DNA of 64,000 bases from Prionace glauca (taxonomy: Eukaryota > Chordata > Chondrichthyes > Carcharhiniformes > Carcharhinidae). Position numbers and translations under genes: made by a program. The notes beneath the pieces were generated by a model. It was not told the DNA's origin. It worked only from the letters and a program-made list of their open reading frames with translations, and did no database searches. Positions within the stretch are counted from its first letter, which is position 1, and the number at the start of each line of letters is the position of its first letter. The DNA lies in contig CM075729.1 of the NCBI GenBank assembly GCA_037974335.1, positions 131,173,820-131,237,819 of the forward strand, written 5' to 3'. Positions 40,600 through 52,540 of this stretch are shown here, in pieces.

Positions 40600-41975
40600 T
40601 AAGGGCAGCGACAGGGACCTGGGTTCAATTCCCAGCTTAGGTCACTATCTGTGTGGAGTCAGCACATTCTCCCCATGTCTGCGTGGGTTTCCTCCAGGTG
40701 CTCTGGCTTCCTCCCTCAGTCCAAGGAAGACGTGCAAGTTAGGTGCATCGGCCGTACTAAATTGACCCTTAGTGTCCAAAGATTGGCCATGTTAAAATGC
40801 CTCTTAGTGTCCAAAGATGTGCAGGTTAGGTGGATTGGCCATGCTAAGTTGTCCCTTAGTGTCCAAAGATGTGTAGGTTAGGGTGGATTGGCCATGCTAA
40901 ATTGCCCCTTACTGTCCAAAGATGTGTAGGTTAGGGTGGATTGGCCATGCTAAATTACCTCTTAGTGTCCAAAGATGTGTAGGTTAGGGTGGATCGGCCA
41001 TGCTAAATTGCCCCTTAGTGTCCAAAGATGTGTAGGTTAGGGTGGATTGGCCATGCTAAATTGTCCCTTAGTGTCCAAAGATGTGTTGGTTAGGGTGGAT
41101 TGGCCATGCTAAATTGTCCCTTAGTGTCCAAAGATGTGTAGGTTAGGGTGGATTGGCCATGCTAAATTGCCCCTTAGTGTCCAAAGATGTGTAGGTTAGG
41201 TGGATTGGACATGCTAAATTGTCCCTTAGTGTCCAAAGATGTGTAGGTTAGGGTGGATTGGCCATGCTAAATTATCCCTTAGTGTCCAAAGATGTGTAGG
41301 TTAGGGTGGATTGGCATGCTAAATTGCCCCTTAGTGTCCAAAGATGTGTAGGTTAGGGTGGATTGGCCATGCTAAATTGCCCCTTAGTGTCCAAAGATGT
41401 GTAGGTTAGGTGGATTGGACATGCTAAATTGTCCCTTAGTGTCCAAAGATGTGCAGGTTAGGTGGATTGGCCATGCTAAATTGTCCCTTAGTGTCCAAAG
41501 ATGTGCAGGTTAGGTGGATTGGCCATGCTAAATTGTCCCTTAGTGTCCAAAGATGTGCAGGTTAGGTGGATTGGCCATGCTAAATTGTCCCTTAGTGTCC
41601 AAAGATGTGCAGGTTAGGTGGATTGGCCATGCTAAATTGTCCCTTAGTGTCCAAAGATGTGCAGGTTAGGTGGATTGGCCATGCTAAATTGTCCCTTAGT
41701 GTCCAATGATGTGTAGGTTAGGTGGATTGGCCATGCTAAATTGCCCCTTAGTGTCCCAAAGATGTGCAGGTTAGGTGGATTGGCCATGCTAAATTGCCCC
41801 TTAGTGTCCAAAGAAGTGCAGGTTAGGTGGATTGGCCATGCTAAATACACCCTAGTGTCAGGGGGTTTAGCAGGGTAAATGTGTGGGGTTACGGGAATCG
41901 GGCCTAGGTGGGATTGTGGTCAGTTCAGGCTTGATGGGCCGAATGGCCTCCTTCAGCCCTGTAGGGATTCCATGA
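40600..41975 (+). mobile_element. HC-SINE with about 21-copy array
   Basis: The body starts at GGGTTCAATTCCCAGC (box B). Array units run from about 40775 to 41850. The tail GCTTGATGGGCCGAATGGCC and GCCCTGTAGGGATTCC ends near 41972. The box A end is missing or decayed. Confidence 0.9.
40775..41850 (+). repeat. 52-bp minisatellite
   Basis: About 21 units. The left two-thirds carry GTGTAGGTTAGGGTGGATTG forms and the right third GTGCAGGTTAGGTGGATTGG forms, two blocks homogenised separately. Confidence 0.92.
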
Positions 41976-42169
41976 ATGAAACAGGTGAAGTTTCAGCATT
42001 GCTGACCCAGTGTACGCCTCGTTAACATGAAGGGGCAGGTCTCCTTCTCTCAGACTGATAACAGCGTCAGGAATAACAAAGTGGATTTCCAGCTGGTTTT
42101 GCCTCTGGTGCAGCCCTGGGGAGTCCTGTAGCTGCCGTCGGACGCTGACACTCTGGAGGCGACAATCAC

Positions 42170-42317
42170 GAGGGGTCACAGGCTCAAGGTGAGAGGGACG
42201 AGGTTTAACTCAGACGTCAGAGGGACATTTTTCACACACAGAGAGGGTGGCGCTGCCAAGTTGGGTGATGGAGGCAGACGTGCTAGGGTTGTTTAAGACT
42301 TACCTGGACAGGCACAT
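42170..42317 (+). mobile_element. CR1 fragment, other subfamily
   Basis: GAGGGGTCACAGGCTCAAGG and ACTTACCTGGACAGGCACAT match a CR1 C-terminal end, older than the CR1-B that abuts it at 42318. Confidence 0.65.
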
Positions 42318-42788
42318 GAGTGCAGAGGAGATTTACAAGGATGTTGCCTGGACTGGGAGGCATGCCTTATGAGGATAGGTTGAGGGAGCTGGGACTCTTT
42401 TCCCTGGAGAGGCGAAGGTTGAGAGGCGACCTGATAGAAGTTTATAAAATGTTGAGAGGAATAGATAGGGTGGACTCTCAGAGGCTATTTCCCCGGGTTG
42501 AAATGGTCGCTACGAGGGGACACAGATTTAAGGTGCGGGGAGGGAAGTACAGAGGTGATGTTAGGGGTAAGTTTTTCACTCAGAGGGTGGTGAGTGAATG
42601 GAATCGGCTGCCGTCATCGGTGGTGGAGGCGAACTCGCTGGGGTCTTTTAAAAGACTTCTGGATGAGTATATGGGGTTTAATGGGATTGGGGGTTATAGA
42701 TAGGTCTATAGATTGGTGGGGTTGATGTGATCGGTGCAACTCGAGGGCCGAAGGGCCTGTTTGTGCTGTAATGTTCTATGTTCTATGA
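42318..42788 (+). mobile_element. CR1-B LINE, 5'-truncated
   Basis: The frame is open from 42320 (QRRFTRMLPGLGGMPYEDRL) to FNGIGGYR, then the tail with TTCTATG repeats. Nearly identical to the copies at 6551 and 18437, so young. Confidence 0.92.
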
Positions 42789-43059
42789 GCAGACTGGGAA
42801 TGGAGGGATACAAACCAGTTGAAGAATCCAAAGCCCCATGACGTTCCTGGGAATTGATAGATTCCTATCAGTCGTTCAACAAACTTCCAGGCTCGCCTTG
42901 TCACTTACGATGGAGCTATTGGGGGGGTCATCGGTTACCTACACCACAAGACAAGCTTGCCACTTGTCAGACTGTAGGGCCCACAGCCCACTATATGAAC
43001 TTACATGGAGAACTCCATCATTGCGTGTACAGCCTGTTGTATGTCTATTGATGTTTATT
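42789..43059. other. Unassigned sequence
   Basis: No element or exon recognised. Confidence 0.4.
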
Positions 43060-43445
43060 GATGTCTCCTTTTACATCCACAGGCGATTCGGGTCACGCCT
43101 TGTTGTCCAACGAGGGGCGCACACGCGGTGGATCGTGCGAGGGTTGCTCTTGGACGTTGCTTCGAGAGTTGCCTAGTGCTTCACGTCCGTTAGTGTACGC
43201 TTAAACTGGACCGACTGACGGGCAACACGACAGCTCAGTGACTATCACTGTTTGCTGTGCAGTTCGAGGGACCCAGATTGGATCTCCGGCTTGGATCAAT
43301 GTCTGTGTGGAGTTTGCACATTCTCCCCGTGCTTGCGTGGGTTTTCTCCGGGTGCTCCGGTTTCCTCCCACACCCCAAAAACGTGCTTTGTAGGCTGATT
43401 GGCATCAATAAATTGTCTCTTAATTGGATCTCCCTTAATCTGGCG
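43060..43445 (+). mobile_element. Composite SINE with a different head
   Basis: Same subfamily as 26225-26535: it starts with TTGCTCTTGGACGTTGCTTC and AAACTGGACCGACTGACGGG, has the SINE body GGTGCTCCGGTTTCCTCCCA, and ends AATTGTCTCTTAATTGGATC. Confidence 0.75.
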
Positions 43446-43629
43446 CACATGTAATTCCCTAAATTTCCACCCTCTTTATTGTGGAGTTCCACTAGACGGA
43501 GACAAAAACATCGACGAGCGATGTAAAGACTTGAATAAGGCACTCACTGAGTGTGTTAAAATGGGCGGCACAGGTTTGTCGGGCTGAAGGGCCTGTTTCC
43601 TGTGCGGTACTGTTCTTTGTTCTTTGTTC

Positions 43630-43885
43630 TAAGCGGCACGGTGGCGCAGGGGTTAACTGCTGCCTCACAGCACCAGGGTCACTGTCTGCATGTTCTCCCC
43701 ATGTCTGTGTGGGTTTTCTCCCACAATCCAAAAGCCGTGTTGGTTAGGGTGCATTGGCCATGCTAAATTCTCCCTCAGTGTACCCGATCAGGCACCGGAG
43801 TGTGGCGACTAGGGGGAGTTTCACAGTAACTTCATTGCAGTGTTAATGTAAGCCTACTTGTGACACTAATGAATAAACATTAAGT
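43630..43885 (+). mobile_element. HL-SINE
   Basis: Head GCGGCACGGTGGCGCAGGGG, body GTGCATTGGCCATGCTAAAT, tail TGTTAATGTAAGCCTACTTG and GACACTAATGAATAAAC. The box B region is deleted. Confidence 0.85.
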
Positions 43886-44009
43886 GGCAGAAGGATCTGG
43901 GGAAAATCGCTGATCGCATTAATAACAGGGAAAGGGAGGATGGAGGGAGAGTGGGGAGCTTAAGGGATATAGGAGATGGACTGGGGATGAGGAATATTGT
44001 TGGTATGGA

Positions 44010-44345
44010 GCGTATCGTAGAATCCTACAGTGCAGAAAGAGGCCATTCGGCCCATCAAGTCTGCACCAACCACAATCACACCCAGGCCCTACATATTTGA
44101 CATATCCCTACATATTATACCCACTAATCCCTCTAACCTAAGCATCTTAGGACACTAAGGGGCAATTTTAGCATGGCCAATCAACCTAACCCGCACATCT
44201 TTGGACTGTGGGAGGAAACCGGAGCACCCAGAGGAAACCCAGGCAGACACGAGGAGAACGTGCAAACTCCATGCAGACAATGACTGGAATTGAACCCGGG
44301 TCCCTGGAGCTGTGAGGCAGCAGTGCCAACCACTGTGCACCCATT
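44010..44345 (-). mobile_element. HC-SINE, basal copy
   Basis: In reverse: the tail TAGAATCCTACAGTGCAGAA, one and a half 52-bp units, body, and box B region GGAATTGAACCC. Confidence 0.85.
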
Positions 44346-44735
44346 CTTTCCAAGTATGTACCACTCTCGGTGTAAAGAAGTTGTGCATTATTTCTTTTCC
44401 CTCTTAACTTAAATCTATGTCCTTTAGATCTCGATTCCCCAAGCTGGGATAAAGACTGAGTGCATTCCCTCTATCCATGCCTCTTGTGATCTTATTCACC
44501 TCTACACTCCAAAGAAAAAGAGTCCCAGCCTGTCCAATCTCTCCCTATAACTCCATCACTTGAGTCCTTGTGACATCCTTGTAAATGTCTTCTGCACTCT
44601 CTCCAGTTTAATAACATCTTTCCTTTAACAAGATGGCCAGAATTGAACATAATATTCCAGGTGAGGCCTCACCAAAGTCCTGTACAACTGCAACACAACT
44701 TCCCAACACCTATACTCAGTGCCCTGACTGATGAA
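44346..44735 (-). mobile_element. CR1 fragment, diverged
   Basis: In reverse, CAAGTATGTACCACTCTCGG and CTTGTAAATGTCTTCTGCAC match a CR1 C-terminal region with heavy decay. An old copy. Confidence 0.7.
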
Positions 44736-45124
44736 GGCCTGTGTGCCAAAACCTTCTTCACCGTCCTACCTTCACTATCCTTGAACTCCAGTCACTTCGC
44801 TCCCCATCCCGATCATTCAATAATGATTCACCCTCCCTCCGCACCAGGAATTCAGCGAGTACAGTTCATTCGGGTCCTTTACGAAGCTAAATGTTTGACT
44901 GCGAGTCTAAGTGAGCACAAATGTAGCTTCTCCCAGTCATCGGAAACACTCGGGTATTGTGGTAGACCGCACCTCTACGCCTTATCTGATTTTACACATT
45001 GCCCAGGGCTATGGTGATGGGAATGGCTTCATTCCTTAGGATGCAACAGTACATGGAATTATTTTCTTAACTTCCCAGTAATCCCTCCTTTCTCCCCTAC
45101 TCCAACCTGTTAGAATAAATTTGA
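44736..45124. other. Unassigned sequence
   Basis: Nothing recognised. Confidence 0.4.
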
Positions 45125-45735
45125 TTTAGAGTCACAGAGGTTTACAGCATGGAAACAGGCCCTTCAGCCCAACTTGTCCATACTGCCCTTTCTTTTAAAA
45201 CCCCTAAGCTATTCCCAATTGCCCACATTTGGCCCATAACCCTCTATACCCATCGTACCCTTGTAACTATCTAAATTCTTTTTAAAAGACAAAATTGTAC
45301 CAGCCTCTACTACTACCTCTGGCAGCTTGTTCCAGACACTCACCACCTTTTGTGTGAAAAAATTGCCCCTCTGGACCCTTTTGTACCTCTCCCCTCTCAC
45401 CTTAAACCTATGCCCTCTAGTTTTAGACTCCCCTACCTTTGGGAAAAGATATTGACTATCTAGCTGATCTGTGCCCCTCTATAGATTTTATCTATCTATT
45501 TTATAGACCTCTATAAGGTCACCCCTCAGCCTCCTGTGCTCCAGAGAAAAAAGTCCCAGTCTATCCAGCCTCTCCTTATAACTCAATCCATCAAGTCCCG
45601 GTAACATCCTGGTAAATCTTCCCTGCACTTTTTCTAGTTTAATAATATCCTTTCTATAATAGGGTGGCCAGAATTGCACACAGTGTTCCAAATGTGGTCC
45701 TACCAATGTCTTGTACAATTTCAACAAGACATTTA
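45125..45735 (-). mobile_element. CR1 LINE, 5'-truncated
   Basis: Minus-strand translation gives LYKTLVGPHLEHCVQFWPPY, then RLDRLGLFSLEHRRLRGDLI, and in another frame KVQRGNFFTQKVVSVWNKLP. The 3' tail includes GGAAACAGGCCCTTCAGCCC. A separate CR1 subfamily. Confidence 0.85.
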
Positions 45736-45895
45736 TTATTGTCACATGTATTTGTGCATAGTGAAAAGTATTGTTTCTTGCGCAGAATACAGACAAAGCA
45801 TACCATTCATAGAGCACATAGAGGAGAAGGAAAGGGGAGGGTGCAGAATGTAGTGTTACACTCACAGCTAGGGTGTAGAGAAAAATTAACTTATC
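45736..45895 (-). mobile_element. L2-like LINE 3'-end fragment
   Basis: ATTTATTATTGTCACATGTA, then GTGAAAAGTATTGTTTCTTG, then CATACCATTCATAGAG match the 3' end of the LINE at 30345. Confidence 0.75.
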
Positions 45896-45896
45896 T

Positions 45897-46175
45897 GGGG
45901 CAGCACAGTGGCATAGTGGTAAGCACTGCTGCCTCACAGCGCCAGGGGCCCCAGGTTCAATTCTGGCCTCAGGTCACCGTCTGTTGGAGTTTGCACCTTC
46001 TCCCCGTGTCTGTGTGGGATCCTCTAGGTGCTCCGGTTTCCTCCCACACTCCAAAAAACGTCCATGGTAGATTGCCCCTGAGTGGCAGGAGGACTGGCAG
46101 GGTAATGCATGGGGTTATGGGGAAAGGACCTGCGTTGGATTGAGGTCAGTGTAAACCCAATGGGCCAAATGTGAA
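45897..46175 (+). mobile_element. HC-SINE, decayed
   Basis: Head GGGGCAGCACAGTGGCATAG, box B GGTTCAATTCTGG, body GGTGCTCCGGTTTCCTCCCA, and a short tail near AACCCAATGGGCCAAATG. Confidence 0.8.
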
Positions 46176-46734
46176 CCCAGTAAGATCGTACACTCCAGGA
46201 TCAAAACCGCGCCTCTGATATTTAATGCACGGCTGGGTGTCAGAACGCTGGAGATTATCATTGTGATTAAAAATTAAACCATTCAATGCTTGCTCGGGAT
46301 TTGGTGCGCTCTGCTGTTTATAATCCAGTGGCCCCCGTATACACAATATACAATCCACTTTACCTTCTGTGCTGATTGGCGCATTTTGAAAAGTACATCT
46401 GGCGTTATTGAAGAAATGACTTAGGCAGAGATGTACGAAGCTTTATTCAATACTTGCCCCTTCTCCAAAATTAATTCACATTCTTGGAGGTCGTGTGACA
46501 CAATATTGGGTAAAATCTCAAGGGTTGGGAGGGGGGGGGAACGGCGTTATTATTTTCACACCAGGTGACTATGGTTTCTCAAGATGCCCGTCACCCGGAG
46601 GAAGAGTGGAAAGTTCCAGCCAACTGGAATTCTCGTCAGCTGAAAGAGAAGAAACAATTTATTTAGCCAACATATAAATGACGGAATTAAACTGAGAGAT
46701 TAGGGCCTTCCCGTGTGGGTGTACTGACCCCAAA
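46176..46734. other. Single-copy stretch with candidate terminal exon (-)
   Basis: On the minus strand a strong acceptor (TTTCTTCTCTTTCAG, 46640) leads into 23 codons to a stop at 46569, with AATAAA at 46447-46442. It could be the last exon of a minus-strand gene; the immunoglobulin exons upstream are one candidate. See findings. Confidence 0.25.
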
Positions 46735-47210
46735 AACATAAGAACATAAGAAATAGGAGCAGGAGTAGGCCATCTGGCCCTTCGAGCCTGCCCCGCCATT
46801 CAATAAGATCATGGCTGATCTGTCGTGGCTCAGCTCCACCTTCCCGCCCTCTCCCCATAACCCTTAATCCCTTCTCTTATCAAAAACCCATCAACCCGCT
46901 TCTTAAAAATATTTAGCGAGGCAGCCTCCACCACTTCAACGGGCAGAGAATTCCAGAGATTCACCACCCTTTGAGTGAAGAAGTTCCTCCTCAACTCCGT
47001 TCTAAACCGCCTCCCCTTTATCTTGAGGCTGTGCCCCCTAGTCCTACTGTCTTTTTTGAGCGGGAAGAGTCTCTCCACCTCTATCCTATCCATCCCATTC
47101 ATCATCTTATACGTCTCAATGAGATCGCCCCTCATTCTTCTAAACTCTAACGAGTACAAGCCCAGTTTATTCAGCCTCTCCTCATAGCTCAATCCCAAAA
47201 GGGGGTCACG
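46735..47210 (-). mobile_element. CR1-A LINE, 5'-truncated
   Basis: Tail AACATAAGAACATAAGAAAT at 46737. Translation LSYEERLNKLGLYSLEFRRM through RNFFTQRVVNLWNSLPVEVV to GYGERAGRWS is open throughout, so this is a young copy. Confidence 0.92.
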
Positions 47211-47469
47211 CATCAATATAATTAAACGCCACCATCCCAACTCTCTTCCCGCACTAAGGCAGGCTTTTCCCGGTTTCCATGGATAGTCGTTCCCGGGACG
47301 GAGATTGTCGTTGGGGGGTTGACAGATGGAGGGGCACCACCCCACATCAAACATGTCTGACCAAGAGTCTCTCCCACTCTTACCGCCCACTATTTGGAAG
47401 GAATTTACAGGTTGACGCTCAATCTACTTGACCGCGTTACGAGCCCTCGCTCCTTGACCATCGAGTAGG
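47211..47469. other. Unassigned, with fragment of a third tRNA-like SINE
   Basis: At 47385-47460, TATTTGGAAGGAATTTACAG and TTGACCGCGTTACGAGCCCT resemble part of the SINE at 57290-57500. The rest is unassigned. Confidence 0.45.
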
Positions 47470-47730
47470 GGAGCTGGTGGAGTAGCAATATTGTCACTGG
47501 GCTAGTAATTCAGAGACACAGAGTAACTTCTCTGGGTTCAAATCCCACCGCGGCAGATGTGGAAAACCGAATTCGATTAAAGCTGGAATTTTAAAAAGTT
47601 TAATGATGGCCATCATCGATCGTCATCAAAATCCACTTGGTTCATTAATGTCCCTTTAAGGAAGGAAATCTGCCGTCCTTACCCGGTCTTGCCTACATGT
47701 GACTCCAGACCCTCAGCAATGGGGTTGACC
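47470..47730 (+). mobile_element. SINE-B
   Basis: Head GTAGCAATATTGTCACTGGG, box B GGTTCAAATCCCACCGCGG, body GAAGGAAATCTGCCGTCCTT and GCCTACATGTGACTCCAGA. Confidence 0.85.
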
Positions 47731-47989
47731 CGTACCTGTCTCCCGAAATGCAACTCAGACAAAGGGCGGGTACAGACAGGCAGCAAATACCAGTCTGGTC
47801 AACAACGTCTGCAGCTCCAGACGAAGAAAGAATGAGTCCCGAGGTGAGATTTGGAGCCAACGCTCAGAGGTAGGGACGGTACCCACTGCATCACAAATCC
47901 GAAATTATCCATTGAGATATGAAGTGCCAGTGGGACCAGCTTTATAAAACGGAGGGTCTATTTTAAACAGGGCAAGATTTCCCTGGGAA
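47731..47989. other. Flank of the 45-bp satellite
   Basis: No element recognised. The satellite starts abruptly at about 47993. Confidence 0.4.
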
Positions 47990-47992
47990 CAA

Positions 47993-50900
47993 GTCACACA
48001 GTGATTAACACTGCCGTGTCACTGTACCGGGGACCCGGTCACACGGTGATTAACACTGCCGTGTCACTGTACCGGGGACCCGGTCACACAGTGATTAACA
48101 CTGCCGTGTCACTGTACCAGGGACCCGGTCACACGGTGATTAACACTGCTGTGTCACTGTACCGGGGACCCGGTCACACGGTGATTAACACTGCCCTGTC
48201 ACTGTACCAGAGACCCGGTCACACAGTGATTAACACTGCCGTGTCACTGTACCAGAGACCCGGTCACACAGTGATTAACACTGCCGGGTCACTGTACCAG
48301 AGACCCGGTCACACGGTGATTAACACTGCCGTGTCACTGTACCGGGGACCCGGTCACACGGTGATTAACACTGCCGTGTCACTGTACCAGGGACCCGGTC
48401 ACACGGTGATTAACACTGCCGGGTCACTGTACCGGGGACCCGGTCACACGGTGATTAACACTGCCGTGTCACTGTACCAGGGACCCGGTCACACGGTAAT
48501 TAACACTGCCGTGTCACTGTACCAGGGACCCGGTCACACGGTGATTAACACTGCCGTGTCACTGTACCAGGGACACGGTCACACGGTGATTAACACTGCC
48601 GTGTCACTGTACCAGAGACCCGGTCACACGGTGATTAACACTGCCGTGTCACTGTACCAGGGACCCGGTCACACGGTGATTAACACTGCCGTGTCACTGT
48701 ACCGGGGACCCAGTCACACGGTGATTAACACTGCCGTGTCACTGTACCAGAGACCCGGTCACACGGTGATTAACACTGCCGTGTCACTGTACCAGAGACC
48801 CGGTCACACAGTGATTCACACTGCCGTGTCACTGTACCAGAGACCCGGTCACACGGTGATTAACACTGCCGTGTCACTGTACCAGAGACCCGGTCACACG
48901 GTGATTAACACTGCCGTGTCACTGTACCAGAGACCCGGTCACACAGTGATAAACACTGCCGTGTCACTGTACCAGAGACCCGGTCACACGGTGATTAACA
49001 CTGCCGTGTCACTGTACCAGAGACCCGGTCACACGGTGATTAACACTGCCGTGTCACTGTACCGGGGACCCGGTCACACGGTGATTAACACTGCCGTGTC
49101 ACTGTACCGGGGACCCGGTCACACAGTGATTAACACTGCCGTGTCACTGTACCAGGGACCCGGTCACACGGTGATTAACACTGCCGTGTCACTGTACCAG
49201 AGACCCGGTCACACAGTGATTAACACTGCCGTGTCACTGTATCAGGGACCCGGTCACACGGTGATTAACACTACCGTGTCACTGTACCGGGGACCCGGTC
49301 ACACGGTGATTAACACTGCCGTGTCACTGTACCAGAGACCCGGTCACACAGTGATTAACACTGCCGTGTCACTGTACCAGGGAACCGGTCACACAGTGAT
49401 TAACACTGCCGTGTCACTGTACCGGGGACCCGGTCACACGGTGATTAACACTGCCGTGTCACTGTACCAGAGACCCGGTCACACAGTGATTAACACTGCC
49501 GTGTTACTGTACCAGGGACCCGGTCACACAGTGATTAACACTGCCGTGACACTGTACCGGGGACCCGGTCACACGGTGATTAACACTGCCGTGTCACTGT
49601 ACCAGGGACCCGGTCACACAGTGATTAACACTGCCGTGTCACTGTACCGGGGACCCGGTCACACGGTGATTAACACTGCCGTGTCACTGTACCGGGGACC
49701 CGGTCACACAGTGATTAACACTGCCGTGTCACTGTACCGGGGACCCGGTCACACGGTGATTAACACTGCCCTGTCACTGTACCAGAGACCCGGTCACACG
49801 GTGATTAACACTGCCGTGTCACTGTACCAGAGACCCGGTCACACAGTGATTAACACTGCCGTGTCACTGTACCAGGGACCCGGTCACACGGTGATTAACA
49901 CTGCCGTGTCACTGTACCGGGGACCCGGTCACACGGTGATTAACACTGCCGTGTCACTGTACCGGGGACCCGGTCACACGGTGATTAACACTGCCGTGTC
50001 ACTGTACCAGAGACCCGGTCACACAGTGATTAACACTGCCGTGTCACTGTACCAGGGAACCGGTCACACAGTGATTAACACTGCCGTGTCACTGTACCGG
50101 GGACCCGGTCACACAGTGATTAACACTGCCGTGTCACTGTACCGGGGACCCGGTCACACGGTGATTAACACTGCCGTGTCACTGTACCGGGGACCCGGTC
50201 ACACGGTGATTAACACTGCCGTGTCACTGTACCAGGGACCCGGTCACACGGTGATTAACACTGCCGTGTCACTGTACCAGGGACCCGGTCACACAGTGAT
50301 TAACACTGCCGTGTCACTGTACCGGGGACCCGGTCACACGGTGATTAACACTGCCGTGTCACTGTACCAGAGACCCGGTCACACGGTGATTAACACTGCC
50401 GTGTCACTGTACCAGAGACCCGGTCACACAGTGATTAACACTGCCGTGTCACTGTACCAGGGACCCGGTCACACAGTGATTAACACTGCCGTGTCACTGT
50501 ACCAGAGACCCGGTCACACGGTGATTAACACTGCCATGTCACTGTACCAGAGACCCGGTCACACGGTGATTAACACTGCCGTGTCACTGTACCAGGGACC
50601 CGGTCACACAGTGATTAACACTGCCGTGTCACTGTACCGGGGACCCGGTCACACGGTGATTAACACTGCCGTGTCACTGTACCGGGGACCCAGTCACACA
50701 GTGATTAACACTGCCGTGTCACTGTACCAGGGACCCGGTCACACGGTGATTAACACTGCCGTGTCACTGTACCGGGGACCCGGTCACACGGTGATTAACA
50801 CTGCCGTGTCACTGTACCGGGGACCCAGTCACACAGTGATTAACACTGCCGTGTCACTGTACCGGGGACCCAGTCACACAGTGATTAACACTGCCGTGTC

Positions 50901-52540
50901 ACTGTACCGGGGACCCGGTCACACGGTGATTAACACTGCCGTGTCACTGTACCGGGGACCCGGTCACACGGTGATTAACACTGCCGTGTCACTGTACCAG
51001 AGACCCGGTCACACGGTGATTAACACTGCCGTGTCACTGTACCGGGGACCCGGTCACACAGTGATTAACACTGCCGTGTCACTGTACCAGGGACCAGTTC
51101 ACACAGTGATTAACACTGCCGTGTCACTGTACCAGGGACCCGGTCACACGGTGATTAACACTGCCGTGTCACTGTACCGGGGACCCAGTCACACAGTGAT
51201 TAACACTGCCGTGTCACTGTACCAGAGACCCGGTCACACGGTGATTAACACTGCCGTGTCACTGTACCAGAGACCCGGTCACACAGTGATTAACACTGCC
51301 GTGTCACTGTACCGGGGACCCGGTCACACAGTGATTAACACTGCCGTGTCACTGTACCAGAGACCCGGTCACACGGTGATTAACACTGCCGTGTCACTGT
51401 ACCGGGGACCCGGTCACACAGTGATTAACACTGCCGTGTCACTGTACCAGGGACCAGTTCACACAGTGATTAACACTGCCGTGTCACTGTACCAGGGACC
51501 CGGTCACACGGTGATTAACACTGCCGTGTCACTGTACCGGGGACCCAGTCACACAGTGATTAACACTGCCGTGTCACTGTACCAGAGACCCGGTCACACG
51601 GTGATTAACACTGCCGTGTCACTGTACCAGAGACCCGGTCACACAGTGATTAACACTGCCGTGTCACTGTACCAGAGACCCGGTCACACAGTGATTAACA
51701 CTGCCGTGTCACTGTACCAGGGACCCGGTCACACAGTGATTAACACTGCCGTGTCACTGTACCGGGGACCCGGTCACACAGTGATTAACACTGCCGTGTC
51801 ACTGTACCAGGGACCCGGTCATACGGTGATTAACACTGCCGTGTCACTGTACCAGAGACCCGGTCACACGGTGATTAACACTGCCGTGTCACTGTACCGG
51901 GGACCCGGTCACACAGTGATTAACACTGCCGTGTCACTGTACCAGAGACCCGGTCACACGGTGATTAACACTGCCGTGTCACTGTACCAGAGACCCGGTC
52001 ACACGGTGATTAACACTGCCGTGACACTGTACCAGGGACCCGGTCACACAGTGATTAACACTGCCGTGTCACTGTACCGGGGACCCAGTCACACAGTGAT
52101 TAACACTGCCGTGTCACTGTACCGGGGATTCGGTCACACAGTGATTAACACTGCCGTGTCACTGTACCGGGGACCCGGTCACACGGTGATTAACACTGCC
52201 GTGTCACTGTACCGGGGATTCGGTCACACAGTGATTAACACTGCCGTGTCACTGTACCAGGGACCCGGTCACACAGTGATTAACACTGCCGTGTCACTGT
52301 ACCGGGGACCCGGTCACACGGTGATTAACACTGCCGTGTCACTGTACCGGGGACCCGGTCACACAGTGATTAACACTGCCGTGTCACTGTACCAGAGACC
52401 CGGTCACACGGTGATTAACACTGCCGTGTCACTGTACCAGGGACCCGGTCACACGGTGATTAACACTGCCGTGTCACTGTACCAGAGACCCGGTCACACA
52501 GTGATTAACACTGCCGTGTCACTGTACCGGGGACCCGCAG
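47993..52540 (+). repeat. 45-bp satellite, about 101 copies, SINE-head derived
   Basis: The unit is GTGATTAACACTGCCGTGTC, then ACTGTACCRGRGACCCGGTC, then ACACR. It aligns without gaps to the SINE head (CACAGTGGTTAGCACTGCTG, then CCTCACAGCGCCAGGGACCC) with about 9 differences over 45 positions. Larger duplications are visible: a marker GGACCAGTTCAC at 51092 and 51452 (360 bp, 8 units), and GGAACCGG at 49381 and 50056 (675 bp, 15 units). Because 45 is a multiple of three and the unit has no stop in one frame, a 1571-codon frame spans it; I do not regard this as a gene. Confidence 0.95.
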
